Shown here in pieces: positions 46,450 through 57,292 of a stretch of 64,000 nt of DNA (position 1 is the first letter of the stretch; each line of letters starts with the position of its first letter). The translations under genes were made by a program, and so were the position numbers. Under the pieces are notes generated by a model. That model made no database searches. It had not been told where the DNA came from and saw only the letters and a program-made list of their open reading frames with translations. This DNA comes from Prunus persica (lineage: Eukaryota > Streptophyta > Magnoliopsida > Rosales > Rosaceae): positions 9,853,638 to 9,917,637 of the forward strand of contig NC_034010.1 of NCBI RefSeq assembly GCF_000346465.2. The letters are read 5' to 3'.

Positions 46450-47590
46450 CTTTTAGAGCGTAGAGAATGTCACAATGAGTTCCTACTAATTTTCGGTGTA
46501 TTTTTTGGATTTTTATTTCATTTATTATGAATTTTGTAAGTTAAATCCTAGAAAATTATTAAATGGTATGGAGTGACACATGATGGATTTTTATTTAATT
46601 TATTATTATTAAAAAGTAATATAATAATATTTTAGGGTACATAAAAATATAATAACAATTTAGGATAAAAAGTAAGAGAATAATAATTTAATAATAATTT
46701 AAGATTAATAACAATATAATAACAATTTAGGGTAAAAGGTAATATAATAATCATTTGGGGTAAATATTAATATTATAATAATTCACAGTAAAACAAAATA
46801 TAATAATATTTTAGGGTAAATAACAATATAATAACAATTTAGGATAAAAAGTAATATAATAATAATTTAGGGTAAATAATAATATAAGAATAATTTAGGC
46901 TTCCATAATTATAAGGAGTTTGTAGTAATTTTCGGTATATTTTTCTGATTTTTAATTTTTAATTTTATAATTTTATAAGATAAATTTGGAAAAAGTAAAC
47001 AAAATGACATGTGCCTGCTCCCCTTTCAGCTGCAGCCACGTGTGATTCCCTATAATTTATTTTTTTATTTCACTTCTAAAATTCATAACAAATAAATTAA
47101 AAAACCAAAAAATATACCGAAAAGTCCTACAAAATCCTTGTGATATTCTCTACACTATCAAGCTACAAAAATACAATTTCACTCAGAAAAATATAAATTG
47201 ATGACAAAAACTCACATTTATTTCTCAACGATTTAAAACACTAGTTGATGCTCGATAATATAACACTCATGTTCTTTGATTCGAGGCTTACTATGGACAT
47301 AAATATGTGAAATCATGATTTTAGACTTCCATAGTCAAAGATAATGTCGTAAGGAGTTTTTAACAATTTTCGGTGTATTTTTCTGATTTTTAATTAATTT
47401 TTAATGATTTTTTAAAGATAAACTTGAAAAAAAAATAAACAAAATGACATGTGGCGCAATCGTACGACGCCACCTGTCAAAAACAATGACTGCTCTCCTT
47501 TCAGCTGCAACCAGGTGTGATTCTCTATAATTTAATATTATTTTTCATGGATTTCATTTCTAAAATTCATTAAAAATTAAAAAAATACAT
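46450..47590. other. AT-rich degenerate repeats
   Basis: Contains TAATAATTTAGGGTAAA short repeats at 46610-46910, and diverged copies of the AATTTTCGGTGTATTTTT block that forms the 485-bp repeat further right. No gene. Confidence 0.6.
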
Positions 47591-48940
47591 AGAAAATTGA
47601 TACAAACTTCTTACAACATTGTCTTTGACTATGGATTCTAAAATCATGATTCCACATATTTATGTTCATGGTAATTATCGAATCAAAGAACATGAGTGTT
47701 ATGCTATAAAACATACTTAAGTATTTTGGTTTGTTTTAAAATAAAGTTGAGTTTTTGTTATCATTTTCAAATTTTATAAGTCAAAATTATGTTTTTGGAG
47801 TTTCAGGTCATAGGGAATGTCACAAGAAGTTCGTATCAATTTTCGGTGTATTTTTTAGATTTGTATTTAATTTATTATCAATTTTATAACTTAAATCCTA
47901 GAAAAATAGTATTAAATTGTGTGGGGCGACACATGGCGGAAGCTGAATGGGGCGCAGTCAGTGTGTCTGATGGCTGTCCCCCTGTCAATGCGTCACGTGT
48001 CAGTTTTGATACTTTTATCAAATTTATGTTTAAAAATTCATAAAAAATTGATTAAATATCAGAAAAATACACCGAAAATTGCTACAAACTCCTGATAACA
48101 TTATCTTCGATTATAAAGGTCTTAAATCATGATTCCACATATTTGAGTTCTTGGTAAGCGTTAAAATCAAAGAACACGAGTGTTATGTTATAGAACATAA
48201 TTTAGTGTTTTGGTTTGTTTTGAAACAAAGTTGAGTTTTGGTTATCATTTTCAAATTTTATATGTCAAAATTATATTTTTCAAGTTTGAGGGCGTAGATA
48301 ATGTCACAAGAAGTTCATACCAATTTTCGGTGTATTTTCTGGATTTGGATTTAATTTATTATCAATTTTATAAGTTAAATCCTAGAAAAATAGTATTAAA
48401 TCGTGTGGGGCGACACATGGCGGAAGTTGAATGGGGCGCAGTCAGTGTGTCTGATGGCTGTCCTCCTGTCAATGCGCCACGTGTCAGTTTTAGATACTTT
48501 TATCAAATTTATGTTTAAAAATTCATAAAAAATTGATTAAATATCATAAAAATACACCGAAAATTGCTACAAACTCCTGATAACATTATCTTCGATTATA
48601 AAGGTCTTAAATCATGATTCCACATATTTGAGTTCTTGGTATGCGTTAAAATCAAAGAACATGAGTGTTATGTTATATAACATAATTTAATGTTTTGGTT
48701 TGTTTTGAAATAAAGTTGAGTTTTTGTTATCATTTTCAAATTTTATAAGTCAAAATTATATTTTTGGAGGTTGAGGGCGTAGGGAATGTCACAAGAAGTT
48801 CGTAACATTTTTCGGTGTATTTTTTGGATTTGTATTTAATTTATTATCAATTTTATAAGTTAAATCTTAGAAAAAATAGAATTAAATCATGTGGGGCGAC
48901 ACATGGAGGAAGCTGAATGGGGCGCAGTCAGTGTGTCTCA
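47590..48940 (+). repeat. ~485-bp tandem repeat, about 2.8 copies
   Basis: The marker GAATGTCACAAGAAGTTC or its close variant falls at about 47815, 48299 and 48784. Each unit holds AATTTTCGGTGTATTTT, GTGGGGCGACACATGG, GGGGCGCAGTCAGTGTGTCT and GTTTTGGTTTGTTTTGAAA. Single diverged copies lie at about 46450 and 52985-53390. Confidence 0.9.
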
Positions 48941-48944
48941 ACGA

Positions 48945-49790
48945 ATTTATTACTTTTTCTTAAAAAATTCATAACTAAATACACAAAAATCACAATAATA
49001 TTTCGAAAATTGCTACGAACTCATTGAGACTTCATCTTCCTACTGAATTCCATGTTTCATGATTACGCTACATTAGTATTTTATTATTATATATCCTAAA
49101 TTATTATTATTATTATTATTATATTACTTTTTAGACATTTGTTAATTATATTTACTCCAAATTTTTATTTTTATTTTTATTTTACGTGTGAATAGACCAT
49201 TTTTGGTGCTAATCAGTTTCTCTCTTCTTCAATTTTTTTTTCTTTTTTAGGGTTAAGGGATGTTTTGAAAAATAAAATGGAAATATACAAGCCATCCATT
49301 CTACAACATCAGGAAAAAATTATTAAAAGTCATTCATTGTTCAAGTTTTGCTTAAGAAACGTGTAACCAAATCGTTTGAGATATGCTAAGTGGGAAAATG
49401 TCATTCCCAAGCCTCGGTGAAAAGACACCTACTCACTTCATGCATGCCTTTTCGTTTACCAAATATTAAGATTGCAGTTGTGCAAAATATCTGTGTCAGT
49501 AAAATGTCATTCGTAGCCGTATATGATGTCAGTAATCATTCTACTATATAATATATATTATACATTTATATATAAAATGGCTTATGACAGCACAAACATC
49601 AGACAAAATAGATTAAAACTCAACATTTAAACAACATTTGTACAACGTAGCCAGCCAACCTAAAACTAAAGAGAAGCAAGTCCACAATGCATAAAAACCG
49701 TAAAAACATACTACAACTAATTATGAGGGTATGGATTTCCTGGCACAACATACACACGCATCATCTTGAACCAAAAAACTCTCTCACGGT
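48945..49790. other. AT-rich, no gene seen
   Basis: A TTA/ATT run lies at 49095-49125. No supported feature. Confidence 0.4.
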
Positions 49791-49797
49791 GCCATTT

Positions 49798-50502
49798 TCA
49801 TCGATTGCAACAAGTCCAGAAGGCAGGATTGATCTTTTCTTCAGTAGGCCAGCCTTGAATAATAAAACACCATTCGTTGTTGTTACAAGCGCTGCAGTGA
49901 TTGAACTTAATCTTCCCATAGTAAAACATATCTACGATATGTCTTGCAACAGAGAAAACTCGGCTTAATCTTCGTCTTAAAGCATCCCTGGTTCCTTTTA
50001 TATCAATGTTGTTACGTTGATTCAAAGAACACAAGAATTCTAATGCATCCTCTTTTGACTGACCAATTCCGAACATGCCAAGTAGTCCAACTAGATATGC
50101 CGCTTCCATATGGCCTGTCGTGGCTGCAATGCGCATCCCATTCAACGCTTCCACATTACCCTGCAAGAAAAACACTTCGAACGCTTCTCTAAATATCGAC
50201 TCAGGGTTCTCGCAAGCCCTGCTTTGTTGTAAGAAATGCTGGACCGCAGGATTGGCATGGCACCAGCTAGGATGGTCTAGGTACTTTGCCATTGAAATGG
50301 TGTTCCACACTTGTGGAGTGTTTGCCAACGTATGGAACAATGGGCACGCAGATGCCATACAGAAGAGATCTTCCGATGATTAGGTTGCCACGTATAACAT
50401 CACTTTAAACCAAGCTAACTCCGGGATGAAGGCTGGGGACATATCCGAATGGAGATGCTTCCTTCTCTTTCCTCCGAGTATAGTGAAATGTTTCAAATTC
50501 AT
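49798..50502 (-). pseudogene. F-box protein of the At1g67623 family with a premature stop
   Basis: A continuous minus-strand frame starts at ATG 50502-50500 (MNLKHFTILGGKRRKH), goes through FIPELAWFKVMLYVAT, and meets TAA at 50380-50382. It then continues in the same frame SSEDLFCMASACPLFHTLAN, NPESIFREAFEVFFLQG, GHMEAAYLVGLLGMFGIG and a final Cys-containing region near NHCSACNNNEWC, ending at 49798. The first part is the degenerate F-box that would bind SKP1 in an SCF ubiquitin ligase; the later part holds the short Sel1-like repeat typical of this plant family. The stop lies inside the F-box, so a product starting at the next Met (50358) would lack it. It is about 235 codons in all, with no intron. 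It lies within the large inverted repeat. Confidence 0.78.
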
Positions 50503-50509
50503 TGAAATG

Positions 50510-51250
50510 TTTTTGGAATGGAACGATTTGAGGAGTGGAAGAGGGGAGAAATGAGAATATATGAGGTTTTGATTTTGTTTTAGCCTCTGTTTGTAGTGTT
50601 TTGAAAAGGTGTTTTCACTTTGGGTTTTTCCAAGTTGACCCTTTTTAAAGAAACTGAACCCAACACCCTAAAACTCAAGACAAGAGAAGGAAAAACGTCA
50701 TCAAAATGTAAAGAGAGTCAGACAGTCAAAAAGTCAATTAATAACCTATTTGCATAGCCATTTTTAGGATTTTCCTGCCATCAAATTCATTGATACAAAT
50801 GTGATGGATTACTGACTAGTCACAGAAGGTCCCATCAGATACTTTTTCATTTTCCCACACCAAAACTACCCCTAGTAATGTTATTAAAATGGAACCAATG
50901 ATGATGGATTCTTATCCAACTAGTTGCCTTAATGAAATATAAATAAAATAATATATTTAAAGCAGTGTCCCCTCAATTTTCAGATTAATATTTGGTAGTG
51001 AAATATTATATTGCTTTACAGGGTAAAAGGTGTCACAATTCTGACGGTACATGTGTCCATATCGTGACCAACCCACCCACACACATAAAAGAAGGATATA
51101 ATTCGATTTGGGCAGAGATGAGAGAGAGCTGAGTGAGAAGTTTAGGGTTATGAGTGAAAGGGTATGACTGAGAACTATGAGCGAGAAGGTATGAGTCCGA
51201 AAAGGTTTCAGTGAGAAGATCTGAGTGAGAAGAGGTACAAGTGAGAAGAT
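50510..51250. other. Spacer with no gene seen
   Basis: AT-rich. The GAGAAG-type short repeats at 51115-51250 probably belong to the leader of the GRF pseudogene. Confidence 0.4.
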
Positions 51251-51255
51251 TCAAC

Positions 51256-51594
51256 ATGTCTTCCTCTTCATCTCCTGCTCAAACAAAGAGGTGTCAGTAT
51301 TGTGGAGCTGCAATGGTGCTTCGGGTTTCAAAATCAGATAAAAATCGAGGGAAGTCATTTTGAAAGTGTCTAACCTCCTATGTAAGTTTTCATTTCCAGA
51401 ATATTTATGTGGGTGAAAAAAACCTAGGTCTAACTCTGATAGAATTATTTTGCATATATGATGCCTGCAATTAGGGAGCCACCAGTTGTAATGGATTCGA
51501 ATGGGTTGATGTAACCTCCGCTGAAGCAGAACAGCAAGATGACACGTATGATGCTACAGTGCTGAATATGCTGAAGTCCATTAAGGACTTGGTA
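51256..51594 (+). pseudogene. GRF zinc-finger protein fragment
   Basis: ATG at 51256 opens MSSSSSPAQTKRCQYCGAAM followed by VLRVSKSDKNRGKSF. The next codon, Trp in this family, is TGA (51361-51363), then KCLTSY. After a short intron a second exon (about 51475-51594) gives GATSCNGFEWVDVTSAEAEQ and a helical tail ending LNMLKSIKDL before GTATTAG. Together these make the GRF zinc finger (CxxC...C...C with FEWVD), a module that binds single-stranded nucleic acid in other proteins and is very common as small proteins in plant genomes, often near transposons. The stop makes it non-functional as read. No downstream coiled-coil exon was found. Confidence 0.83.
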
Positions 51595-51959
51595 TTAGTT
51601 TTATTACTTGTATCAATTGTTATATTATTATTTTTTTAAATACCAATTAAGTGCACGGTTTCAAGGATTGTAAAAGTTCTCCCCAAAAAGACATGTTGCA
51701 CGCACCACCAATGAGTTTTCAAACCCATTTTGTAATTTTTGTTCTTGAAATTGGTGGATTGGCATTGAGTTTAAATTATTGTTTGAAACAAAAGCATTTA
51801 TTTGTCTGAAACCCAGCAAAAACTTTCTAAGACTGAGTTTAAAAAAATAAAGTCATATGAAGACGATAAAATCACAATATAGGGCCAATACGATGCAATA
51901 ATAAGACAATACATATTTTTGAAAATTGCATAATTATTCAGTGTATATAGATTGTTTAT

Positions 51960-52640
51960 TTGCATATAATTAAAGTTTATTGATTGTTTACTGCATGTAT
52001 ATCGCATGATATTGAATGTTTATTGAAGGTTTATTGATTGTTTGCTGCATGTATTTCGCATGTTATTGTTCCGATATTGAATGTTTATTGAAGGTTTATT
52101 GATTGTTTATATGTTTATTGAAGGTTTATTGATTGTTTACTGCATGTATTTCGCATGTTATTGAACCGATATTGAATGATTATTGAAGGTTTACTGATTG
52201 TTTACATATTTATTGAAGGTTTATTGATTGTTAACTGCATGTATTTCGCATGTTATTGAACCGATATTGAATGATTATTGAAGGTTTACTGATTGTTTAC
52301 ATATTTATTGAAGGTTTATTGATTGTTAACTGCATGTATTTCGCATGTTATTGAACCGATATTGAATGATTATTGAAGGTTTATTGATTGTTTACATGTT
52401 TATTGAAGGTTTATTGATTGTTAACTGCATGTATTTCACATGTTATTGAACCAATATTGAATGTTTATTGAAGGTTTATTGATTTTTTACATGTTTATTG
52501 AAGGTTTATTGATTGTTAACTGCATGTATTTCGCATGTTATTGAACATATATTGAATATTTATTGAAGGTTTATTGATTGTTTACTGCATGTATATCGCA
52601 TGTTATTGCTCCAATATTGCATGTTTATTGGGGGCAAAAG
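51960..52640 (+). repeat. ~95-bp minisatellite, ATTG-rich
   Basis: About seven copies. Each has TGCATGTATTTCGCATGTTA, a TTGAACCGATATTGAATG variant, and two TATTGAAGGTTTATTGATTG blocks. The central four units (52141-52520) are nearly identical, so recent unequal exchange is likely. Confidence 0.93.
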
Positions 52641-52749
52641 TACCACTCAAGTAAGATTTAAGGAGTTAGATTTAAAGAGAGAAACGGTCCTTATTCTTTC
52701 TTTTAGAGGAAGAACAACTGTTAAGTAGAATTTCCTATTCAATACGACT

Positions 52750-52980
52750 TCCTTATGGTTAGTGCAATTGGGGAGTGATGTATGTTGCATGTCTATTACA
52801 TGTATATTGCATATTTATTGCTTGTCTGTTGTGTGTATATTGCTTGTCTGTTGCCTGTGTATTGTTGTTTATTTTCTTCGTAAGCAATAAACAATCAATA
52901 CACACGCAATAAATGTACGATATGCACGCAATAGACAAGCAATATAGACGCAACTGACATGCAATATACACGCACCAATA
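52750..52980. repeat. Imperfect palindrome of TATTGC/GCAATA motifs
   Basis: The first half is rich in ATATTGC, TTATTGC and TGTCTGTTG. The second half (from about 52880) carries the complement: AGCAATAAAC, CGCAATAAAT and CGCAATAGAC. The two halves can fold back on each other. Confidence 0.6.
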
Positions 52981-53559
52981 TACATTACTTTTATGGAACA
53001 TAATTTAGTGTTTTAGTTTGTTTTGAAACAAAGTTGAGTTTTTGTTATCATTTTCAGATTTTATAAGTCAAAATTATATTTTTGGAGTTTTGGGGCGTAA
53101 AGAATCTCACAAGGAGTTCCTACCAATTTTCGGTGAATTTTTTGGATTTGTATTTAATTTATTATGAATTTTGTAAGTTAAATCCTTTAAATTATTATTA
53201 AATGGTATGGAGTGACATATGACGAAAGTTGAATGGGCGCGATCAGTGTGGCTGACTGACTGTCCTCCAGTGATTGGACCACTGTCCATTTTGATCCTTC
53301 TTTTGTTTTGTTTTTTATAAAAAAATTCGTAAATAAATAATTAAAAATCAGAAAAATACATTAAAAATTGTTACAAACTCCTTATGGCATTATCTTCAAT
53401 TACAAGGGCAATTGGGGCAATACAAAGGCAATTAAGGGTAATACAATACAATACAAAGGCAATTAGGGCAATACAAAGGCAATTGGAGGCTATATAATGG
53501 CAATACTAGGGCAATAGGAGGCTATACATTGGCAATACGAAAACTCCAATAGTCCATCT

Positions 53560-53560
<1 letters not shown>

Positions 53561-53622
<62 letters not shown>
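53561..53622. repeat. (AG)n microsatellite, 31 units
   Basis: Longest dinucleotide run in the window, at the inner edge of the right inverted arm. Confidence 0.95.
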
Positions 53623-53625
<3 letters not shown>

Positions 53626-53626
53626 G

Positions 53627-54629
53627 GTGGAATACAGGGACATAATACACAACGTATACAATGTTCTCTCTTCAATGTATAATATAAGTAAAAGTAATTT
53701 TCCATTGTTCTTTGAAAAAAAAAAGTATGTTTCTATTGCACACACTTGCGAATATAAAAAGAACAGATTCAAGACTGAAATTTCTCAAGTAAATTGAACT
53801 CAATTTCATTGAATGAGGACTAAATTACATGACTAAAATATAGTTCCTCAATTACATATTTTTTTTCCATATAATTACAGCACACTTCCTGTGACAGAAT
53901 GGAATGTTGTCCCATGCCAAATTGATGATGGTTCTCAATGACAACAATCTTCCATAAGTCAAAAATCTAGGTCCAACTGTCATTAAAAAAAAAAAAAAAC
54001 CTGTAGAAGAGATGGCAAAACAAGAAATTAGCAAAAAGGAGAAACAAAGACCAAAAAAACAAAATAGAAACTGAGACAAGAAAACCGCAATCAGAAACTA
54101 AAAGACCTAAGAAACTCATACTAACAGGCAAATAGCTTCCTAACCTAGAACACCAGCAAGAGAAAATCGGAAAAAGTGGAACACATAAAGCACAAAGAAA
54201 ATGTTAAACTAAATAAGAGGGACATAACCAAACATCAAAACACCTCAAAGGGTGAACTTAATCAACCAACCAATAATCAATATAACCAAACAACATCCAT
54301 AACATCAATACAGAACCAGATACAACTACAACATCCATAATAGCAATACACAGAACAATGAAACTAAAAAACAGCTGCATTCCAATCCAATAAGATTGAA
54401 GAAAAATAACTATTCCTGTACAAAGTGATATTACGGGAACATTATTAGGAACAAAAAGAACCATTAAAAAATCATCAGATGGTTTGGCAAAAAATGGGGC
54501 AGTGTGGAATTGTTTGACTCAAGAAGCTCCACATGTACTTTATATAAGCTTCCCAAAGAAGGCAGTAGTGAATAGAACAACCAAAATTTTCTGAAGCAGT
54601 CCAATATTCTCCATTTTCTAAAAAACAAT
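53627..54629 (-). repeat. Right arm of the large inverted repeat
   Basis: Reverse complement of 45127-46110, ending outward at CTCCATTTTCTAAAAAACAA. The interval between arms is 7.5 kb. I find no matching direct repeat immediately outside the two arms. Confidence 0.93.
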
Positions 54630-54649
54630 CTTTTTTCAACTGATGCATT

Positions 54650-55485
54650 GATGTCCTTAAATTTAGTGATAAATCTAGTATATATATCAGAGTCAGCTAG
54701 GAGAGAAAAGGTTCAGACAACAACTGCTGCCTTCCTCCTCTTCAAATCTTTTTCTTATTTTCTAAACTAAGGTTTCTGAGCAACATAGAAAGGTGTTTGT
54801 ATTCGGGTCCTTCCTCAGTGCAAGGAAAAACCTAGACAAAGGAGATTCTGGGGTTGTTTTATCCTGGGGACGTAGTGGCATTTCCAGAACTGCTTGCACT
54901 AATTGGGCAAAGCCGCGAAACGTTTTAAAGAAAGCGACTTTGTACGCGACTCATCCCAAGAATCGTTCACAGCTTCACAACGAATTTTTCCGGGTAATAT
55001 TGTTCTTTTAATTTTCTCTACTTCAACACATCCTGACCTAAATACTATAGGCTTGTATGCGATAATCTCTTGTTGATGAGCTTAAGTCAATTTCTATGTA
55101 CTCATAACTTGGATAGGAAGACTAGTGGTGGATTCAAAGGCTCTAACACCTCTCAATCTTTGTTTCACAACTTTTTGATTGCTGTCAGTGTTTAATTTTT
55201 GGTATTTTCATTTTACTTTCTTATTTCCATTTCAACAACAAAACCCCTCATTTCAAGTGCGTGTGTGGTGCTAGGATTCTGTCCTAGACCTTACCATTTG
55301 TTAGTTTGTTTTGTTTCCTTGTTTTTTCTTTTTTCCTGCATTCTAAGTAATTTAACTTGGAACCAAGTTACCATTCTCCGTGGGATCGACCTCGTATTTA
55401 TATAAGCTATACTATAAACGGTTCGTGCACTTGCGAGAATTAAAGTTGCTATTTTTAATAACTCATTTTAGTTGTTAAGAATAGG
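54650..55485 (+). mobile_element. Probable 5' region of the gypsy-type element (LTR end and leader)
   Basis: GGGATCGACCTCGTATTTA and GTTCGTGCACTTGCGAGAAT at about 55382-55440 are the sequences usually seen at the 3' end of the LTR of Athila/Tat-like elements, just before gag. The preceding part, including a 72-residue frame at 54793-55011, has no domain I recognise. The 5' LTR limits could not be set. Confidence 0.45.
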
Positions 55486-55491
55486 ACCAAC

Positions 55492-57292
55492 AATATGTGC
55501 TACAATTAAAATTCAAGGCCTTGATGATGAGCAGATTAAGATGAGGCTATTCTCATTCAGTTTAAAAGATAAAGCTAAGTCTTGGTTATACTTTTTGCCT
55601 AATGCTTCAATTCATACTTAGGATGAGCTTTCTAATAAGTTTTTGCAGAAATTCTTTCCGGCTCAAAAGACTAACAAGATTAGAAAGGAAATTCTTGGTT
55701 TCACACAAAAGGAAGGAGAAGTTTTTCATGAACGTTAGGAGAGGTATAAGGAGATGGTAAGTTCTTGCCCACACCACAACATAGAGAGCTGGATGCAAAT
55801 GCAATCTTTTTATGAAGGTTTGCTTGATTCCGAAAGGATGATGGTAAATGCAACAAGTGGAGGAGGACTGATGAACAAAACAGCAAATGAGGCTTTTACT
55901 CTCTTTGCATCTTTGAGCGCTAACTCTCAACAATGGAGCTACAATAGAGGAAGAGAAGCTCCTAAGAAAGCTGTGGTCTCTGAGGTAAGTATTAATAATG
56001 AGATTGCTGCAAAACTTGATGTTATGTGTTCTTTGCTTCAATAGGCAGTGATTAGCCCTCTAGGAAACAAAGTGGAAGTTCAAGACCAATCTTTTGCGGA
56101 GCACATGCTGGAACAAGCAAATGCCCTTCAAGCAAGGAATCCTCATAATGATCCTTATTCAAACACGTACAATCTAGGGTGGAAAAATCATCCTAATTTC
56201 AGATGGAGCAATAATTCAAATGTGCAACAATCTCAAGGACCTCCTCTAGGATTCCAAACATAACAAAGGCAATTCGAACAAACTCCCTAACAAGTGCAAA
56301 ACAAAAGGGGTGATCAAATGGGAGAATTGCAAGAAATGTTCAAGAAGTTCATGGGGCAACAGATGCAAACCAATCAAAATCTTCAAAATGCAGTGAACAA
56401 ACTAGAAGTTCAAGTTGGGCAGATTCATATTCGGAACTTTTCCGAGCCAAACGGAGGTAAATCCAAGGCATCATGAGCAAGTTAAAGCAGTGTACATCTT
56501 GAAAAGTGGTAAACAAGTTGATAATAAGGTTGGAGATGCCAATGAAGAGCAAGAAGATGGAGAAAACGTGGAGATCATTCAGCCACCACAAGGGCAGCCC
56601 ACAGCTTTCAACAAACAGTCCCTCAATCCTTCTGGAAAGAGCAAAAGCCTTAAGCTATGATCTAATGCTAATCAAGTTCCAAATTCATCTAATGCTTTTA
56701 GGCCTATTGCACCCTTTCCAGCAAGTTATCAAAGTCAAAGAAAGATCAAGGCTTGGATGAGATGATGGAAACATTCAAGAAGGTGCAAATCAATATCCCA
56801 TTGCTCAATGCTATTGCTCAGATACCAAAGTATGCAAAAATTTTGAAAGATCTATGCACTAACAAGAGGAGATTCAAAGAGCATGAACAAGTTGCATTGA
56901 GTGAACAGGTAAGTGCAGTCTTACAAAGAAAGCTACCTCCAAAGCTAAAGGATCCAGGTTCGTTTTCTATACCTTGCATTGTTGGTGATTTCAAGATTCC
57001 AAAAGCTTTGCTTAATCTCGGTGCATCCATTCACCTTATGCCATATCATGTTTATGAGAAACTTAACCTTGGTGAGTTGCAAGCCACAACTGTGAGCATT
57101 CAATTGGAAAATAGAACTATTCGGTACCCCATGGGCATTCTAGAAGACGTTTTGGTGAACGTAGAAGGTTTAATCTTGCCAGCTGATTTCTTAGTCTTGG
57201 AGATGGAAGAAGCACCAATTCCTGACAATGAATTGCCCCTCACCTTTGGTCGACCCTTTATGGCTACTACTAAGACCAAGATCGATATATAG
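55492..57292 (+). pseudogene. Gypsy-type gag and protease remains
   Basis: Gag begins near 55500 (KIQGLDDEQIKMRLFSFSLK, then DKAKSWLYFLPNASIHT), the retrotransposon gag fold. In-frame stops at 55619-55621 and 55736-55738 replace Trp codons of the family, and more stops lie near 56042 and 56262. A Gln/Asn-rich linker and a coiled stretch (MGELQEMFKKFMGQQM) follow. From 56753 an open frame encodes the retroviral-type aspartic protease: AQIPKYAKILKDLCTNKRR, KDPGSFSIPCIVGDF, then LLNLGASIHLMP. The catalytic Asp of the usual LDLGAS motif is Asn (AAT, 57014-57016). It ends ELPLTFGRPFMATTKTK at 57292. No reverse transcriptase, RNase H or integrase follows, so the element is non-autonomous as well as dead. 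Confidence 0.92.

Noticed and set aside
54793..55011. 72-residue frame before the gypsy gag
   Set aside because: No domain or splice context; more likely LTR or leader sequence of the element.
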